Shown here: piece after piece, positions 27,161 to 36,132 of the stretch | Position numbering within the stretch: the stretch's first letter is position 1 | How the letters are laid out: each line of letters begins with the position of its first letter | DNA from: Bifidobacterium erythrocebi | GTDB lineage: Bacteria; Actinomycetota; Actinomycetes; Actinomycetales; Bifidobacteriaceae | Length of the DNA stretch: 64,000 nucleotides | Direction: 5' to 3' | Assembly: GCF_012932675.1 (NCBI RefSeq) | Contig: NZ_JAAIIF010000006.1 | Coordinates: 186,001-250,000 of the forward strand | Notes under the pieces: model-generated | The model's input: only the letters and a program-made list of their open reading frames with translations | The model's database searches: none | What the model was told of the DNA's origin: nothing | Made by a program: the position numbers and the translations under genes

Positions 27161-29440
27161 TTAGAGTTCGAGGTCCCGTTCGTCCAGCGATGTCCGAACA
27201 ATGGCCAGACGCTGGGTCGGACGGGTCATGGCCACATAGAGGTCGGCGGCCGATACTAGGCGGCTCGGCGCCTCCTGATCGATCAGCCCCGGCTCGACCA
27301 CTACAACGGCATCATATTCAAGGCCCTTCACCGTTTCGGTGTCGCTCACCATGATCTGCCTGTCCCAGGAATCCTGGGCACGCAGTCGACGGGCCTCGTC
27401 CGCGCCGAATACACGTTCCAACTCGGCGTACACGTGGGCCTCCAGCTGCTCCAGCAGCTGTCTCGGGCCGATCACCGCCACGCGTCCCGTGCCATCCTGG
27501 GAGACGAACTCCTGCGCAAGCTTCGCGGTCTCGCCGGCAACGGCGTCGAGCAACGCCGGACGATCCTCCACGGTGATGCGCTCGACCGAATCCGCAATGC
27601 CTCGCACGGCATGCACGGTGGAGATATACAGTCCCTGCTTGGCAGCGAAATCGGAAGCGAGCTGGGAGACCTCCTGCGGGTTGCGGTAGTCGATGGTCAG
27701 CTCGTTCACATCCCAGTGCCCGTGGCCGAACAGACGATCCATGGTCTTCGCCCAGGATCGAGTACCGCCCAGAGCCGAGGTCTGCGCGACATCGCCCACA
27801 ATGGTGAACGAACGCGACGGGCAGCGGCGCATCAGCATGCGCCAGTCCATCGCGGTGAGCTCCTGCGCCTCATCCACCACGATATGGCCGTACGTCCACT
27901 CACGGTCGTTGGCCGCACGCTGGGCGGCGTCCTCGGGGGAGCTGCCATTGATATTGTCCAGCAGCATCTGCGAGGTGACGATGCCATTGCCGATGCCGTT
28001 CTGGGCGAGCGTGTCCTTGGCGAACTGGATCTCCTCGTCATGCTTCGCCTCAAGACGCTTGCGCCGTGCCGCCACCTTCGGATCCTCGCCCAGCAGCTGC
28101 ATCGCCTCGTCCAGCAGGGCGATGTCGGAACGGGTCAGCGGCGAGCCCTTCTTGCGGGTCAGCGCCCGCACCTGCTCGTCGGTCAGCCACGGGGCGTAAC
28201 GGCGCAGCTTGTGGGGCTTGGACAGCATGTCGTCGAGCATCCACTGCGCGGTCATCGGCAGCCAAGCCAGATTTAGCGCCACACGGACCTGATCGTTCAT
28301 ACGCAGCAGGGAGACCGCACGGTACAGCTCGTCCTGATCGGGCGTATAGTCCAGCTGCTCCTCATAGCGCATGCGCATGGCGGACAGCATGGACTTGACG
28401 AACGTCTCACGCGCCTTGTTATGCGGCTGATGCGTGCGACGGGCGTCGCCAAGCGCCTGCTCCACATCGACGGCCAGCATGGGCACCTCGATGCCGTTGA
28501 TGCGCACGACCGGCAGATTCGAAGGGACGCGCTCGCGGTCCGCCACCGCATTGCGGATCGCGGTGACCATGCGGCGGTCGCCTTTAAGATAGGCGACCTG
28601 CGGGGTGTCGACCGCAGTGGCGACCACGCCGGGGATCAGGTCCGCGATGGTGCGGCTTACCACGCCGGTCTCGCCGAGCGAAGGCAGCACCTGATCGATG
28701 TAGTGCAGGAACGCCGAGCTCGGGCCGACGACAAGCACGCCGGATCTGGACAGCGTGCGGCGGTGCGTATACAGCAGATAGGCGGCACGATGCAACGCGA
28801 CGGCCGTCTTGCCGGTGCCGGGGCCGCCCTGCACCACCACCGCGCGATCGATGGGGGAGCGGATGATCTTGTCCTGCTCGCCCTGGATCGTGGCGACGAT
28901 ATCGGTCATCTTGCCGGTGCGACGGGAGCTGAGCGAGGCCAGCAGCGCGCCTTCGCCGGTGAGTGTTCCGGAGGTGGAAGCCTCGTCGACGGACTTCGAA
29001 TGGATGTCCAGCACCTCGTCCTCCAGCGCCACCACGTCGCGGAAGTGCAGGGTGATATGGCGGCGCATCACGATGTCTCCATGATGCGACGGCGTGGCCT
29101 CGTAGAACGGGCGTGCGGCTTCGGCTCGCCAGTCGATCAGCATGGGCGTGTGCTGCTCGTCGGTCAGGCCGATGCGCCCGATGTACAGGCGTTCGTTCCT
29201 GGTGTTGTCGAGACGCCCGAATACCAGACGATCCTCCACGCCACGAAGCTGGATCAGACGATCCTCGTACATGGTGGCGAAGGAGTCGCGCTCGGTGCGC
29301 TGCGTGGGCGATCCGTGGGACCCGGCGGCCCTGACCGCGTCAAGCCGCTGCTTCGTCTCTGCGCGTAACGCGTCCAAACGGTTGTAGGCGCGGGTGACCG
29401 CGCGCTGTTCTTCCTCAAGTTGCGAGGCATAGGTCGACAT
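27161..29440 (-). CDS. helR: HelD/HelR-type RNA polymerase-associated helicase-like ATPase
   Basis: A 759-residue UvrD-like superfamily 1 ATPase. A long N-terminal coiled coil (LEEEQRAVTRAYNRLDALRAETKQRL) precedes Walker A GGPGTGKT at residues 205-212. Walker B is VVDEAQELTAMDW, motif III is FTIVGDVAQTSA, and the late motifs include TVHAVRGI and VSDTETVKGLEYDAVVVVEPG. The N-terminal coiled coil and the block FGRLDNTRNERLYIGRIGL fit the HelD class, which binds RNA polymerase and recycles stalled complexes; HelR members can counter rifamycins. The HelR subtype is inferred. The adjacency to serA is unexplained. Confidence 0.8.
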   Translation of the reverse strand: MSTYASQLEEEQRAVTRAYNRLDALRAETKQRLDAVRAAGSHGSPTQRTERDSFATMYEDRLIQLRGVEDRLVFGRLDNTRNERLYIGRIGLTDEQHTPMLIDWRAEAARPFYEATPSHHGDIVMRRHITLHFRDVVALEDEVLDIHSKSVDEASTSGTLTGEGALLASLSSRRTGKMTDIVATIQGEQDKIIRSPIDRAVVVQGGPGTGKTAVALHRAAYLLYTHRRTLSRSGVLVVGPSSAFLHYIDQVLPSLGETGVVSRTIADLIPGVVATAVDTPQVAYLKGDRRMVTAIRNAVADRERVPSNLPVVRINGIEVPMLAVDVEQALGDARRTHQPHNKARETFVKSMLSAMRMRYEEQLDYTPDQDELYRAVSLLRMNDQVRVALNLAWLPMTAQWMLDDMLSKPHKLRRYAPWLTDEQVRALTRKKGSPLTRSDIALLDEAMQLLGEDPKVAARRKRLEAKHDEEIQFAKDTLAQNGIGNGIVTSQMLLDNINGSSPEDAAQRAANDREWTYGHIVVDEAQELTAMDWRMLMRRCPSRSFTIVGDVAQTSALGGTRSWAKTMDRLFGHGHWDVNELTIDYRNPQEVSQLASDFAAKQGLYISTVHAVRGIADSVERITVEDRPALLDAVAGETAKLAQEFVSQDGTGRVAVIGPRQLLEQLEAHVYAELERVFGADEARRLRAQDSWDRQIMVSDTETVKGLEYDAVVVVEPGLIDQEAPSRLVSAADLYVAMTRPTQRLAIVRTSLDERDLEL

Positions 29441-29760
29441 CTGTTAGTTTCCGTCCCCTCACGATGCGTGAAAACTCAGACGTTCCAATGTACTCCGTCC
29501 CTAGGTCATTTCACTGCCGGCGCGGATGCCGCAGCTTGGATGAATGGTCAATATATATAGGCGCGATGGTGGCCGGAGAAGTCCTGCACCACCGTGCCAT
29601 GGGACGGTACGCATGGCCGCGGAAAAGGCAAGTGTGTCTTTTATGCGTCGAAATGGCTGAAAAGAGCGCCGCTATGGGGAGAAATGGGGAGAGGTGGGGT
29701 AAAGTGGGGCGCAGTGTGTGAGTAAGGCTATCCAATTTCGTTGTCAGGGAGGTGGGAGCA
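29441..29760. other. Divergent intergenic region helR / mraZ
   Basis: These 320 bp carry the start region of helR on the minus strand and the MraZ operator (29675-29709) before mraZ on the plus strand. The ATATATATAG tract near 29550 is the most AT-rich part and a candidate promoter segment. No gene is supported here. Confidence 0.5.
29675..29709 (+). promoter_or_regulatory. MraZ-binding operator: four TGGGG boxes at 10-bp spacing
   Basis: TGGGG occurs at 29675, 29685, 29695 and 29705, each separated by exactly five bases. MraZ is known to autoregulate the dcw cluster by binding tandem TGGG(N) boxes with N5 spacers upstream of mraZ. This is a textbook match with four units, about 50 bp before the mraZ start. 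Confidence 0.85.
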
Positions 29761-30267
29761 GTGGCTGAAAAGTCAATGGATGATGCCGCGGTTTCCTCCA
29801 TGCCCGACGAGATGATGGCGGGGCTGCCGCCCCTGCTGCTGGGTACGTACACTCCGAAAATCGATGCCAAGGGACGTATGGCGCTGCCGGCGAAGATGCG
29901 CCCGCAGTTCGGCGGCGGACTGGTCATGGCCCGTGGGCAGGAGCATTGTGTATATCTGCTTCCGGGGTCGGAATTCCGCCGCATCGCCATGCAGATCCAG
30001 CGCACCTCGATGGTCAACAAGGCGGCACGCGAATACCTGCGTGTGTTCCTGTCCGGAGCCAGCGAGCAGAGCCCGGACAAGCAGGGGCGTGTGCTGGTGC
30101 CACAGATGCTGCGCGACTATGCCGACCTTGGCAGCGACATCGTGGTGATCGGCGTGGGCACGCGCGCCGAGATCTGGAATCGAAAGGCTTGGGAAGAGTA
30201 CTTGGCCGATACGGAACAGGATTATGCGGATATTGCCGATGATGTGCTGCCGGAGGTGGGATTGTGA
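29761..30267 (+). CDS. mraZ: Transcriptional regulator MraZ
   Basis: A 168-residue MraZ with the duplicated AbrB-like fold. The first repeat is GTYTPKIDAKGRMALPAKMRPQF; the second is SGASEQSPDKQGRVLVPQMLRDYA. The conserved DxKGR and DKQGR loops are the DNA-binding signatures. It represses or tunes its own cluster through the TGGGG boxes just upstream. A GTG start at 29761 fits AGGGAGG; the GTG at 29752 is the alternative. About 20 non-conserved residues precede the first domain. It overlaps rsmH. Confidence 0.93.
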   Translation: MAEKSMDDAAVSSMPDEMMAGLPPLLLGTYTPKIDAKGRMALPAKMRPQFGGGLVMARGQEHCVYLLPGSEFRRIAMQIQRTSMVNKAAREYLRVFLSGASEQSPDKQGRVLVPQMLRDYADLGSDIVVIGVGTRAEIWNRKAWEEYLADTEQDYADIADDVLPEVGL

Positions 30268-31328
30268 TGACGAGCAACCGTGACGTTTCCACTATTCACC
30301 AGCCTGTGCTGCTTGAGGATTGCGTGCGTCTGGTCACCGGCGGGCTGCCGCGCAGGCAGTCGCCGACCATCGTGGACTGCACGCTGGGTCTTGCCGGGCA
30401 TGCCACCGCGTTCCTCAAGGCCGCGCCGCAGGCGCGTCTGATCGGCATCGACCGCGACGCCGAGGCGTTGGCGCTCGCAACGGAACGCATGAAGAGCGAA
30501 GGCCTTGCCGACCGGTTCATCCCGGTGCATGCGCCGTTCGACGAGTTCACCCGCGCCTTGGATGACAACGGCATCCATCATATCGATGCGGCGTTCATGG
30601 ATCTGGGATTGTCGAGCCTGCAGATCGACGAGACGGAACGTGGATTCTCCTATTCGCATGACGCCCCGCTCGACATGCGCATGGACGTCAGCCAACCGCT
30701 GACCGCCGAGCAGGTACTGGCCGAATACGACGAGCGTGACCTGGCCCGCATCTTCAAGGTGTATGGCGAGGAACGTTTTGCACGCCCCATCGCGCGTCGC
30801 ATCGTGGCCCAGCGTACTCAGGAGGGGCCGTTGACCACGTCCGCCGAACTGAACAGGTTGGTCGACGAGGTGATTCCGAAGGCCCACCGCCCCGCGGGCA
30901 ACCCCGCCAAGCGTGTGTTCCAGGCCCTGCGCATCGAGGTGAACGGGGAGCTTGACAAGCTCGCCCGCACATTGCCGCAGATTGCGCTCAAGCTCAACAA
31001 GGGCGGGCGCATTGTGGTGGAGTCCTATCACTCCCTGGAGGACAAGACCGTCAAATCCTTCATGGCGCAGGGGCTTACGGCGCGCGTGCCGGCGAATATG
31101 CCGATCGTGCCGCCCGAAGCCATGCCGTTCTTCAAGGAGCTGACGAGGGGCGCGATCAAGGCCGATGAGCAGGAGATCGCCGGCAACCCGCGTTCGGCTT
31201 CCGTGCGGTTGCGTGCGGTCGAACTGACCAGGCCGCTGCCTCAGGATATTCGTCGTCAATTCACGGAACGGGTCGTTGCACCGCGCAAGGCGATGCATGC
31301 TCGTCATGCCCAAGGAGAAGGCATCTGA
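30267..31328 (+). CDS. rsmH: 16S rRNA (cytosine-1402-N4)-methyltransferase
   Basis: A 353-residue SAM-dependent methyltransferase of 16S rRNA C1402. Motifs are HQPVLLEDCVRLV, DCTLGLAGHATAFL (SAM loop), LIGIDRDAEAL, FMDLGLSSLQID, ERGFSYSHDAPLDMRM, and the late block GNPAKRVFQALRIEVNGEL with VESYHSLEDK. The start overlaps the mraZ stop (ATG 30267, or GTG 30264). It is the second gene of the dcw cluster, as usual. Confidence 0.96.
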   Translation: MTSNRDVSTIHQPVLLEDCVRLVTGGLPRRQSPTIVDCTLGLAGHATAFLKAAPQARLIGIDRDAEALALATERMKSEGLADRFIPVHAPFDEFTRALDDNGIHHIDAAFMDLGLSSLQIDETERGFSYSHDAPLDMRMDVSQPLTAEQVLAEYDERDLARIFKVYGEERFARPIARRIVAQRTQEGPLTTSAELNRLVDEVIPKAHRPAGNPAKRVFQALRIEVNGELDKLARTLPQIALKLNKGGRIVVESYHSLEDKTVKSFMAQGLTARVPANMPIVPPEAMPFFKELTRGAIKADEQEIAGNPRSASVRLRAVELTRPLPQDIRRQFTERVVAPRKAMHARHAQGEGI

Positions 31329-31329
31329 G

Positions 31330-31785
31330 ATGGCCACAGCACGTACGATTCGTTCCTCATCCAACCCGTCCGCGCGGAAGGCCTCGCCCGACATCAGGCC
31401 GGCGTCTCGCCCCGAGCTTCGCGTGGTGGCGGGAGGGAAAAGCGCGGAGGCGGGTGCCGGCCGTGCATCCAGGTTCGAGCGCCTGATCGCATGGGTCAGC
31501 AGCCGCAGGGCGCCGGCCATGCATGTGGTGGTGGCGGTGGCGTTTCTTGCCGCCACGCTGGTCGCCGCGCTGATGCTGCGCACGCAGATGGTGCAGAATT
31601 CCTTTGAATCCTCCGAGCTGGAGGTCTCCATCAGCCGCCTGACGCAGGATGTGCAGGACGATCAGGCCAAGCTGAGCCAGTTGCAGGCCTCACTGCCGCA
31701 GAAGGCGACCGATATGGGCATGGTCCCGCAGCAGGGATCGGTGTCGATCGACCTGAACGGCTACAAGAAGGGCGGACAGCAGTAA
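31330..31785 (+). CDS. ftsL: FtsL-like septum protein
   Basis: A 151-residue bitopic protein. The basic cytoplasmic N-terminus (about residues 1-60) is followed by a membrane helix at about 62-82 (MHVVVAVAFLAATLVAALML) and a short coiled coil rich in Ser, Leu and Gln (SRLTQDVQDDQAKLSQLQASL). Size, topology and position between rsmH and ftsI fit FtsL, which with FtsB and FtsQ recruits FtsW/FtsI. Sequence conservation in FtsL is low, so the call leans on context. The start is two bases after the rsmH stop and the stop overlaps ftsI (TAATG). Confidence 0.8.
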   Translation: MATARTIRSSSNPSARKASPDIRPASRPELRVVAGGKSAEAGAGRASRFERLIAWVSSRRAPAMHVVVAVAFLAATLVAALMLRTQMVQNSFESSELEVSISRLTQDVQDDQAKLSQLQASLPQKATDMGMVPQQGSVSIDLNGYKKGGQQ

Positions 31786-33599
31786 TGTGGCAACGTCTGC
31801 GTGGCGTGTGTCGTTCCCTCGTCAAGGACGGTTTCCTAACCCGTTGCATCGCGATCGGCGCGTTGCTGGCTGTTGTGGCCTGCGCATGTTTCATCAGGCT
31901 GATCCAGGTGCAGCTGCTCGACGGCCAGGCGACCGCCGCGGCCGCCGTGAGCTCGCGTACGTCCAAGGTGACCATCAGCGCCAAGCGCGGCCGTATCCTC
32001 GCCTCCAACGGCACCGTGCTCGCCCAGAGCGTGGAACGCTACAACATCATCGGCGTGCCCGACGCGGCCACCTCGTTCACGCCGGTCGACTGCGGCACCA
32101 AACAGGCCAAGGCGCTGGGATACTGCCATTCCATCGACGGCAAACCCGTCGGCGTCAGCGGTGCGGCGGCCGTGGCGCGTCTGCTTGCGCCGCTGCTGCA
32201 TATGGACGCGATGGAACTGGGTGCCGATCTGAACGGCACCAACCAGTACGTGATCCTGAAGAAGGACGTCACCCCGCGGGTGAAGCGCGCCATCGACAAG
32301 CTCAACCTGGGCGGCATCGTATATGGCGAGCTGAGCAGCCAGCGCGTGTATGCGGAGAACACGCTGATCGGCGCGCTGCTCGGCGGTGTGAAGGACGACG
32401 GCAGCGGGGCATCGGGGCTTGAGCTGAGCCTGAACAAGCAACTCAGCGGTACCGACGGCTATACCGTGTATCAGCGCGGCAACGGGGGAGAGGTGATTCC
32501 CGGCACCGTAAGCAAGACCAAGGCCGCGCAGGACGGCAGCGACGTGACGCTCACCATCGACTCCGACGTGGACTGGTACGTCAAGAAGGTGCTGACCGAG
32601 GGCGTCGCGTCCAGCCACGCCAAGTGGGGCATCGCGGTGGTCGAGGACGCCCTTACCGGCGAGATCCTCGCGCTGGAGGATAGCGACAATATCCAGGCAG
32701 GTTCCAACGAGGCCAAGGCCAACGCCTCCCGCGCCGTCTCCCAGACCTTCGAACCCGGCTCGATCGGCAAGGTCCCCGCACTGGCGGCGATCCTGCAGAA
32801 CGGCGTGCATAAGATCGACGACCATTTCACCGTGCCCTACGAATACACTTCCGAAGGACAGAAGTTCCATGATGCCGTCTACCATCCGGACGAGCACTGG
32901 ACATTGGCAGGCATTCTGCAGAACTCCTCGAACTCCGGCATGGTCATGGCCGCGGAGAAGCTGACCAGCCAGCAGCGCTACGACATGCTCACCAAATTCG
33001 GCATCGGGCAGTCCACGGGTCTGGACCTGCCCGGCGAATCGCGCGGCGTGCTGGGCAATCCGAGCTCCTGGGACGGCCGTACCAAGAACACCGTGCTGTT
33101 CGGTCAGGGGTATACGGTGAACGCGCTTCAACTGAGCCGCGTCGTGTCGGTCATCGCGAACAAGGGCGTGAACCGGCAGCAGTCGCTGATCAAATCCATC
33201 ACCGACAAGAACGGCAAGCCCGTCGACATGCTCAACCGGTCCGCCACCAGGGTGCTGGACGAGAAGATCGCGAACCAGATCAGGAACGCCATGGAATCGG
33301 CCCTTGAGGAATACAAGGACGTGGCCGGCGTGAACGGGTACCGCGTGGCCGTCAAATCCGGCACCGCGGAAGTGGTGGGCGACGACGGTACGCTCAGCTC
33401 GATCATCGCTGATTTCGCCGGCATTATTCCCGCCGAGAACCCGCGATTCGTCATCACCGTGGTGATGCAGGATCCGGACGGCTCGTACGGCGGCACCACC
33501 TCGGGTAAGCTGTTTGCGAAGATAGGTGAATTCCTTATGCAGAAGTACGATGTGCCGAATTCACCGGCACGCACCGATGCTATTCCGGTGGAATGGTGA
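31785..33599 (+). CDS. ftsI: Septal penicillin-binding protein (FtsI/PBP3-type transpeptidase)
   Basis: A 604-residue class B PBP that cross-links septal peptidoglycan. An N-terminal membrane anchor (CIAIGALLAVVACACFIRLI) precedes the dimerisation domain starting KRGRILASNG. The catalytic serine lies in EPGSIGK (SxxK, S326), the second motif is SSNSG, and the third is KSGTAE. It starts with ATG overlapping the upstream stop by one base. It is followed after 30 bp by the MurE-like gene. Confidence 0.95.
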   Translation: MWQRLRGVCRSLVKDGFLTRCIAIGALLAVVACACFIRLIQVQLLDGQATAAAAVSSRTSKVTISAKRGRILASNGTVLAQSVERYNIIGVPDAATSFTPVDCGTKQAKALGYCHSIDGKPVGVSGAAAVARLLAPLLHMDAMELGADLNGTNQYVILKKDVTPRVKRAIDKLNLGGIVYGELSSQRVYAENTLIGALLGGVKDDGSGASGLELSLNKQLSGTDGYTVYQRGNGGEVIPGTVSKTKAAQDGSDVTLTIDSDVDWYVKKVLTEGVASSHAKWGIAVVEDALTGEILALEDSDNIQAGSNEAKANASRAVSQTFEPGSIGKVPALAAILQNGVHKIDDHFTVPYEYTSEGQKFHDAVYHPDEHWTLAGILQNSSNSGMVMAAEKLTSQQRYDMLTKFGIGQSTGLDLPGESRGVLGNPSSWDGRTKNTVLFGQGYTVNALQLSRVVSVIANKGVNRQQSLIKSITDKNGKPVDMLNRSATRVLDEKIANQIRNAMESALEEYKDVAGVNGYRVAVKSGTAEVVGDDGTLSSIIADFAGIIPAENPRFVITVVMQDPDGSYGGTTSGKLFAKIGEFLMQKYDVPNSPARTDAIPVEW

Positions 33600-33629
33600 T
33601 GTGCATGATGACGATCGGAAGGCCAGAAT

Positions 33630-34520
33630 ATGAGTGCGATTAACGAGTCCATCATGCAACGGACCACGCTCGGGCAATTGGTCGAGCATTACGGCTGGGA
33701 CTTGGTTCCGGCATTCGCGTCCGGTGTCACCATCACTTCGCTGGCAAGCGATGTGGAATCGGTGACGCCCGGGGCATTGGTGATCCTGGGCGATGACGCC
33801 GACGTGGACAAGCTGCATCGTGCCCGCGCCCGCGGCGCATACGCGGCACTGGTTCCCCCATCCACGCGCGCAACGTTGCTTGCGGACGCGGACCTGCCGC
33901 TGCTGTTCGCCAATCCCACATCGCAGCAGCTGGGACTGCTTACCTCGCGCATGGCGGGCAACCCCTCCGCCTCGCTGGCGGTGTTCGCGGTATGCGGCAG
34001 CACGGCGCGTCAGAACGCCGCCGTGGTCTCGCAGCTCACCCGTTTCCTGCATATGCTCGGCAATCCCGTGGGCATGCTGAGCGTGGCCGGCTCCTATTCG
34101 CTGGAGCGCGATCTGAACCTCACCTACCCGCTGAACATGCTTGACGTGCAGCGTTCCCTGGCGGTATGCAGCGAGGACGGCGTGGCGGCTGTCGCGGTCT
34201 CCCTGGACGACCTCACCATCTCGGCGCACGGCATGCAGGCCGTGAACGTGGACGTGCTCGGCTCCATGCAGCCGGTGCCGCCGAATGCGGATCAGGCGTT
34301 CATCGAGCGTTTGCAGGACGAGTACGGCTTCAGGACCGAGAACCCCATCAAGGTGACGGTGCGCACCTTGGAATCGGACGCGCTGGCAAGGCAGGCCGCC
34401 GGGGCGCTCAGTCAGGAGGACGAGCAGCGATTGTCGCTGGCCATCGCCATGGTACTGGCGGCAGGCGTCCATCGCACGAACATCCGCAGCGCCCTGCGCA
34501 TGGCGAAGGAACTGCGGTAA
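33630..34520 (+). CDS. MurE-like protein without ATP-binding motif (probable pseudoenzyme)
   Basis: A 296-residue protein at the place where murE stands in canonical dcw clusters. Its N-terminal part resembles the MurE UDP-MurNAc domain (ITSLASDVESVTPGALVILGDDADVDKLHRARARGAYAAL). The following segment resembles the start of the Mur ligase central domain, but the GTNGKT P-loop is replaced by GSTARQN (residues 123-129), and the long C-terminal ligase domain is missing. Mur ligases normally have about 450-500 residues. The frame is intact, so it is probably retained as a non-catalytic protein. A functional murE would have to lie elsewhere in the genome. Confidence 0.7.
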   Translation: MSAINESIMQRTTLGQLVEHYGWDLVPAFASGVTITSLASDVESVTPGALVILGDDADVDKLHRARARGAYAALVPPSTRATLLADADLPLLFANPTSQQLGLLTSRMAGNPSASLAVFAVCGSTARQNAAVVSQLTRFLHMLGNPVGMLSVAGSYSLERDLNLTYPLNMLDVQRSLAVCSEDGVAAVAVSLDDLTISAHGMQAVNVDVLGSMQPVPPNADQAFIERLQDEYGFRTENPIKVTVRTLESDALARQAAGALSQEDEQRLSLAIAMVLAAGVHRTNIRSALRMAKELR

Positions 34521-34607
34521 GCCGCGCGTGCGCATCACGCGCCACGCAGACGGAACAACAGACAGACGGAACATAGACGAGCAACACGGAAAGACGAGGA
34601 ATCCGAA

Positions 34608-36086
34608 GTGACAAGCAAGATGATGCCGATGACCATCACCCAGGTGGCCGAGGCCGTTGCCGGACGAGTGGTGGCGGGCTCCGACGGCGTGCCCGAAGGC
34701 GCTGTGGCGCTGCATGCCGTGAGCGATTCGCGGCAGGTCGAACAGGGCAGCGTGTTCGTGGCGATCAAGGGCGAACGCGTGGACGGCCACGATTACGTGG
34801 CATCCGTCGGTGCCAAGGGCGCGGTGGCGGCGATCGTGGACCACGAGGTTCCCGATGCCGGCATAACGCAGATTGTGGTCGGCGACACCGTCGAGGCGCT
34901 GGGCGATCTGGCCAAGGCCAATCTGAAGCTCCGCCGTGCCAGCGGCGAGCCGTTCACCATCATCGGCATCACCGGCTCGGTGGGCAAGACCACCACGAAG
35001 GATCTGACTAAGGCGCTGCTGTCCACCATGGGACCGACCGTGGCTCCGGTCGGCTCGTTCAACAACGAGATCGGACTGCCGCTCACCGCATTGACGGTCG
35101 GCGAGCACACGCGCTATTTCGTGGCCGAGATGGGAGCGAACCATGTCGGCGAGATCGCGCATCTGACCACCATCGCTCCCCCCGACATGGCGGTGGTGCT
35201 CAAGGTGGGCGTGGCGCATCTGGGCGAGTTCGGCTCCGTCGAGCGTATCGCGCAGGCCAAGACCGAGATCGTGCGTGGACTGCTGCCGAACGGCATCACC
35301 ATGCTGAATACCGATGACGAGCACGTTGAAGCCATGTCTGCGGTGGCACCCGGCGAGGTGCTGCGTTTCGGCATCGACGAGGCCAATGCCGGCCGCGATG
35401 CGCTGCATGCTCGGGACATCGTCACCGACGGTTTCGACAGGGCAAGCTTCACCATGGTCGCCGATGACGGCGAACAGGTCCAGGTCGCGCTGGCCATTCC
35501 CGGTGCCCACAATGTGATGAACGCGCTGGCTGCCGCGACGGTTGCCCACAGGCTCGGCATGCCGCTGGCGGATATCGCCCGCGTGCTTGGCGAACAGCGC
35601 CATATCAGCCCCCACCGCATGGCGGTCTCCACCGTGGAACGGGACGGGGCGCGCTTCACGCTGATCGACGATTCGTTCAATGCGAACCCCGATTCGATGC
35701 ACGCCGGTCTGGATGGCCTGGCTCGCTGGTCCGACGGTGTGCAGTACCGTGTGGCCGTGCTGGGCGCCATGCTTGAGCTCGGCGGTGACGAGAAGCAGCT
35801 GCACCGCGCGATCGGTGCCTATGCCGCCGAGCATGGCATCGACGAGGTGGTGGCCGTCGGCAGCGAGACCGATCAGACGCTTGACATGCTGGCCGGGGAA
35901 CTGGCGCAGGGTACGAAGGATGCCGGCGATGCCGTGGCCGTGGAATGGGCTCATAGCGCCGCGCAGGCGGACGAGGCGATCACACGCATCGCCCGCGAGC
36001 ATGCCGGTACGGTGGTGCTGCTGAAAGGTTCGCACGCATCCGGTCTGAGTGCGCTTGCCGAACGCTGGTCGGCAGACGTGCAATAA
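34608..36086 (+). CDS. murF: UDP-N-acetylmuramoyl-tripeptide--D-alanyl-D-alanine ligase
   Basis: A 492-residue Mur ligase that adds D-Ala-D-Ala to the stem peptide. The N-terminal domain holds AVSDSRQVEQGSVFVAIKGERVDGHDY; the P-loop is GITGSVGKTTTKDL; further blocks are FNNEIGLPLTAL, EMGANHVGEIAHLT, NTDDEHV and DDSFNANPDSM. The lysine of GKTTT and the FNNE block are MurF-type. It starts at GTG 34608 with GAGGA upstream; internal ATGs follow closely. An 87-bp spacer separates it from the MurE-like gene. Confidence 0.96.
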   Translation: MTSKMMPMTITQVAEAVAGRVVAGSDGVPEGAVALHAVSDSRQVEQGSVFVAIKGERVDGHDYVASVGAKGAVAAIVDHEVPDAGITQIVVGDTVEALGDLAKANLKLRRASGEPFTIIGITGSVGKTTTKDLTKALLSTMGPTVAPVGSFNNEIGLPLTALTVGEHTRYFVAEMGANHVGEIAHLTTIAPPDMAVVLKVGVAHLGEFGSVERIAQAKTEIVRGLLPNGITMLNTDDEHVEAMSAVAPGEVLRFGIDEANAGRDALHARDIVTDGFDRASFTMVADDGEQVQVALAIPGAHNVMNALAAATVAHRLGMPLADIARVLGEQRHISPHRMAVSTVERDGARFTLIDDSFNANPDSMHAGLDGLARWSDGVQYRVAVLGAMLELGGDEKQLHRAIGAYAAEHGIDEVVAVGSETDQTLDMLAGELAQGTKDAGDAVAVEWAHSAAQADEAITRIAREHAGTVVLLKGSHASGLSALAERWSADVQ

Positions 36087-36132
36087 CGGAAAATAACGGA
36101 ATAGGAACTACCGAGGGAAAAGAGACGTTTAC

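Noticed and set aside
33630-34520. Functional murE annotation
   Set aside because: The ATP-binding GTNGKT motif and the C-terminal ligase domain are absent, so an active ligase is unlikely.
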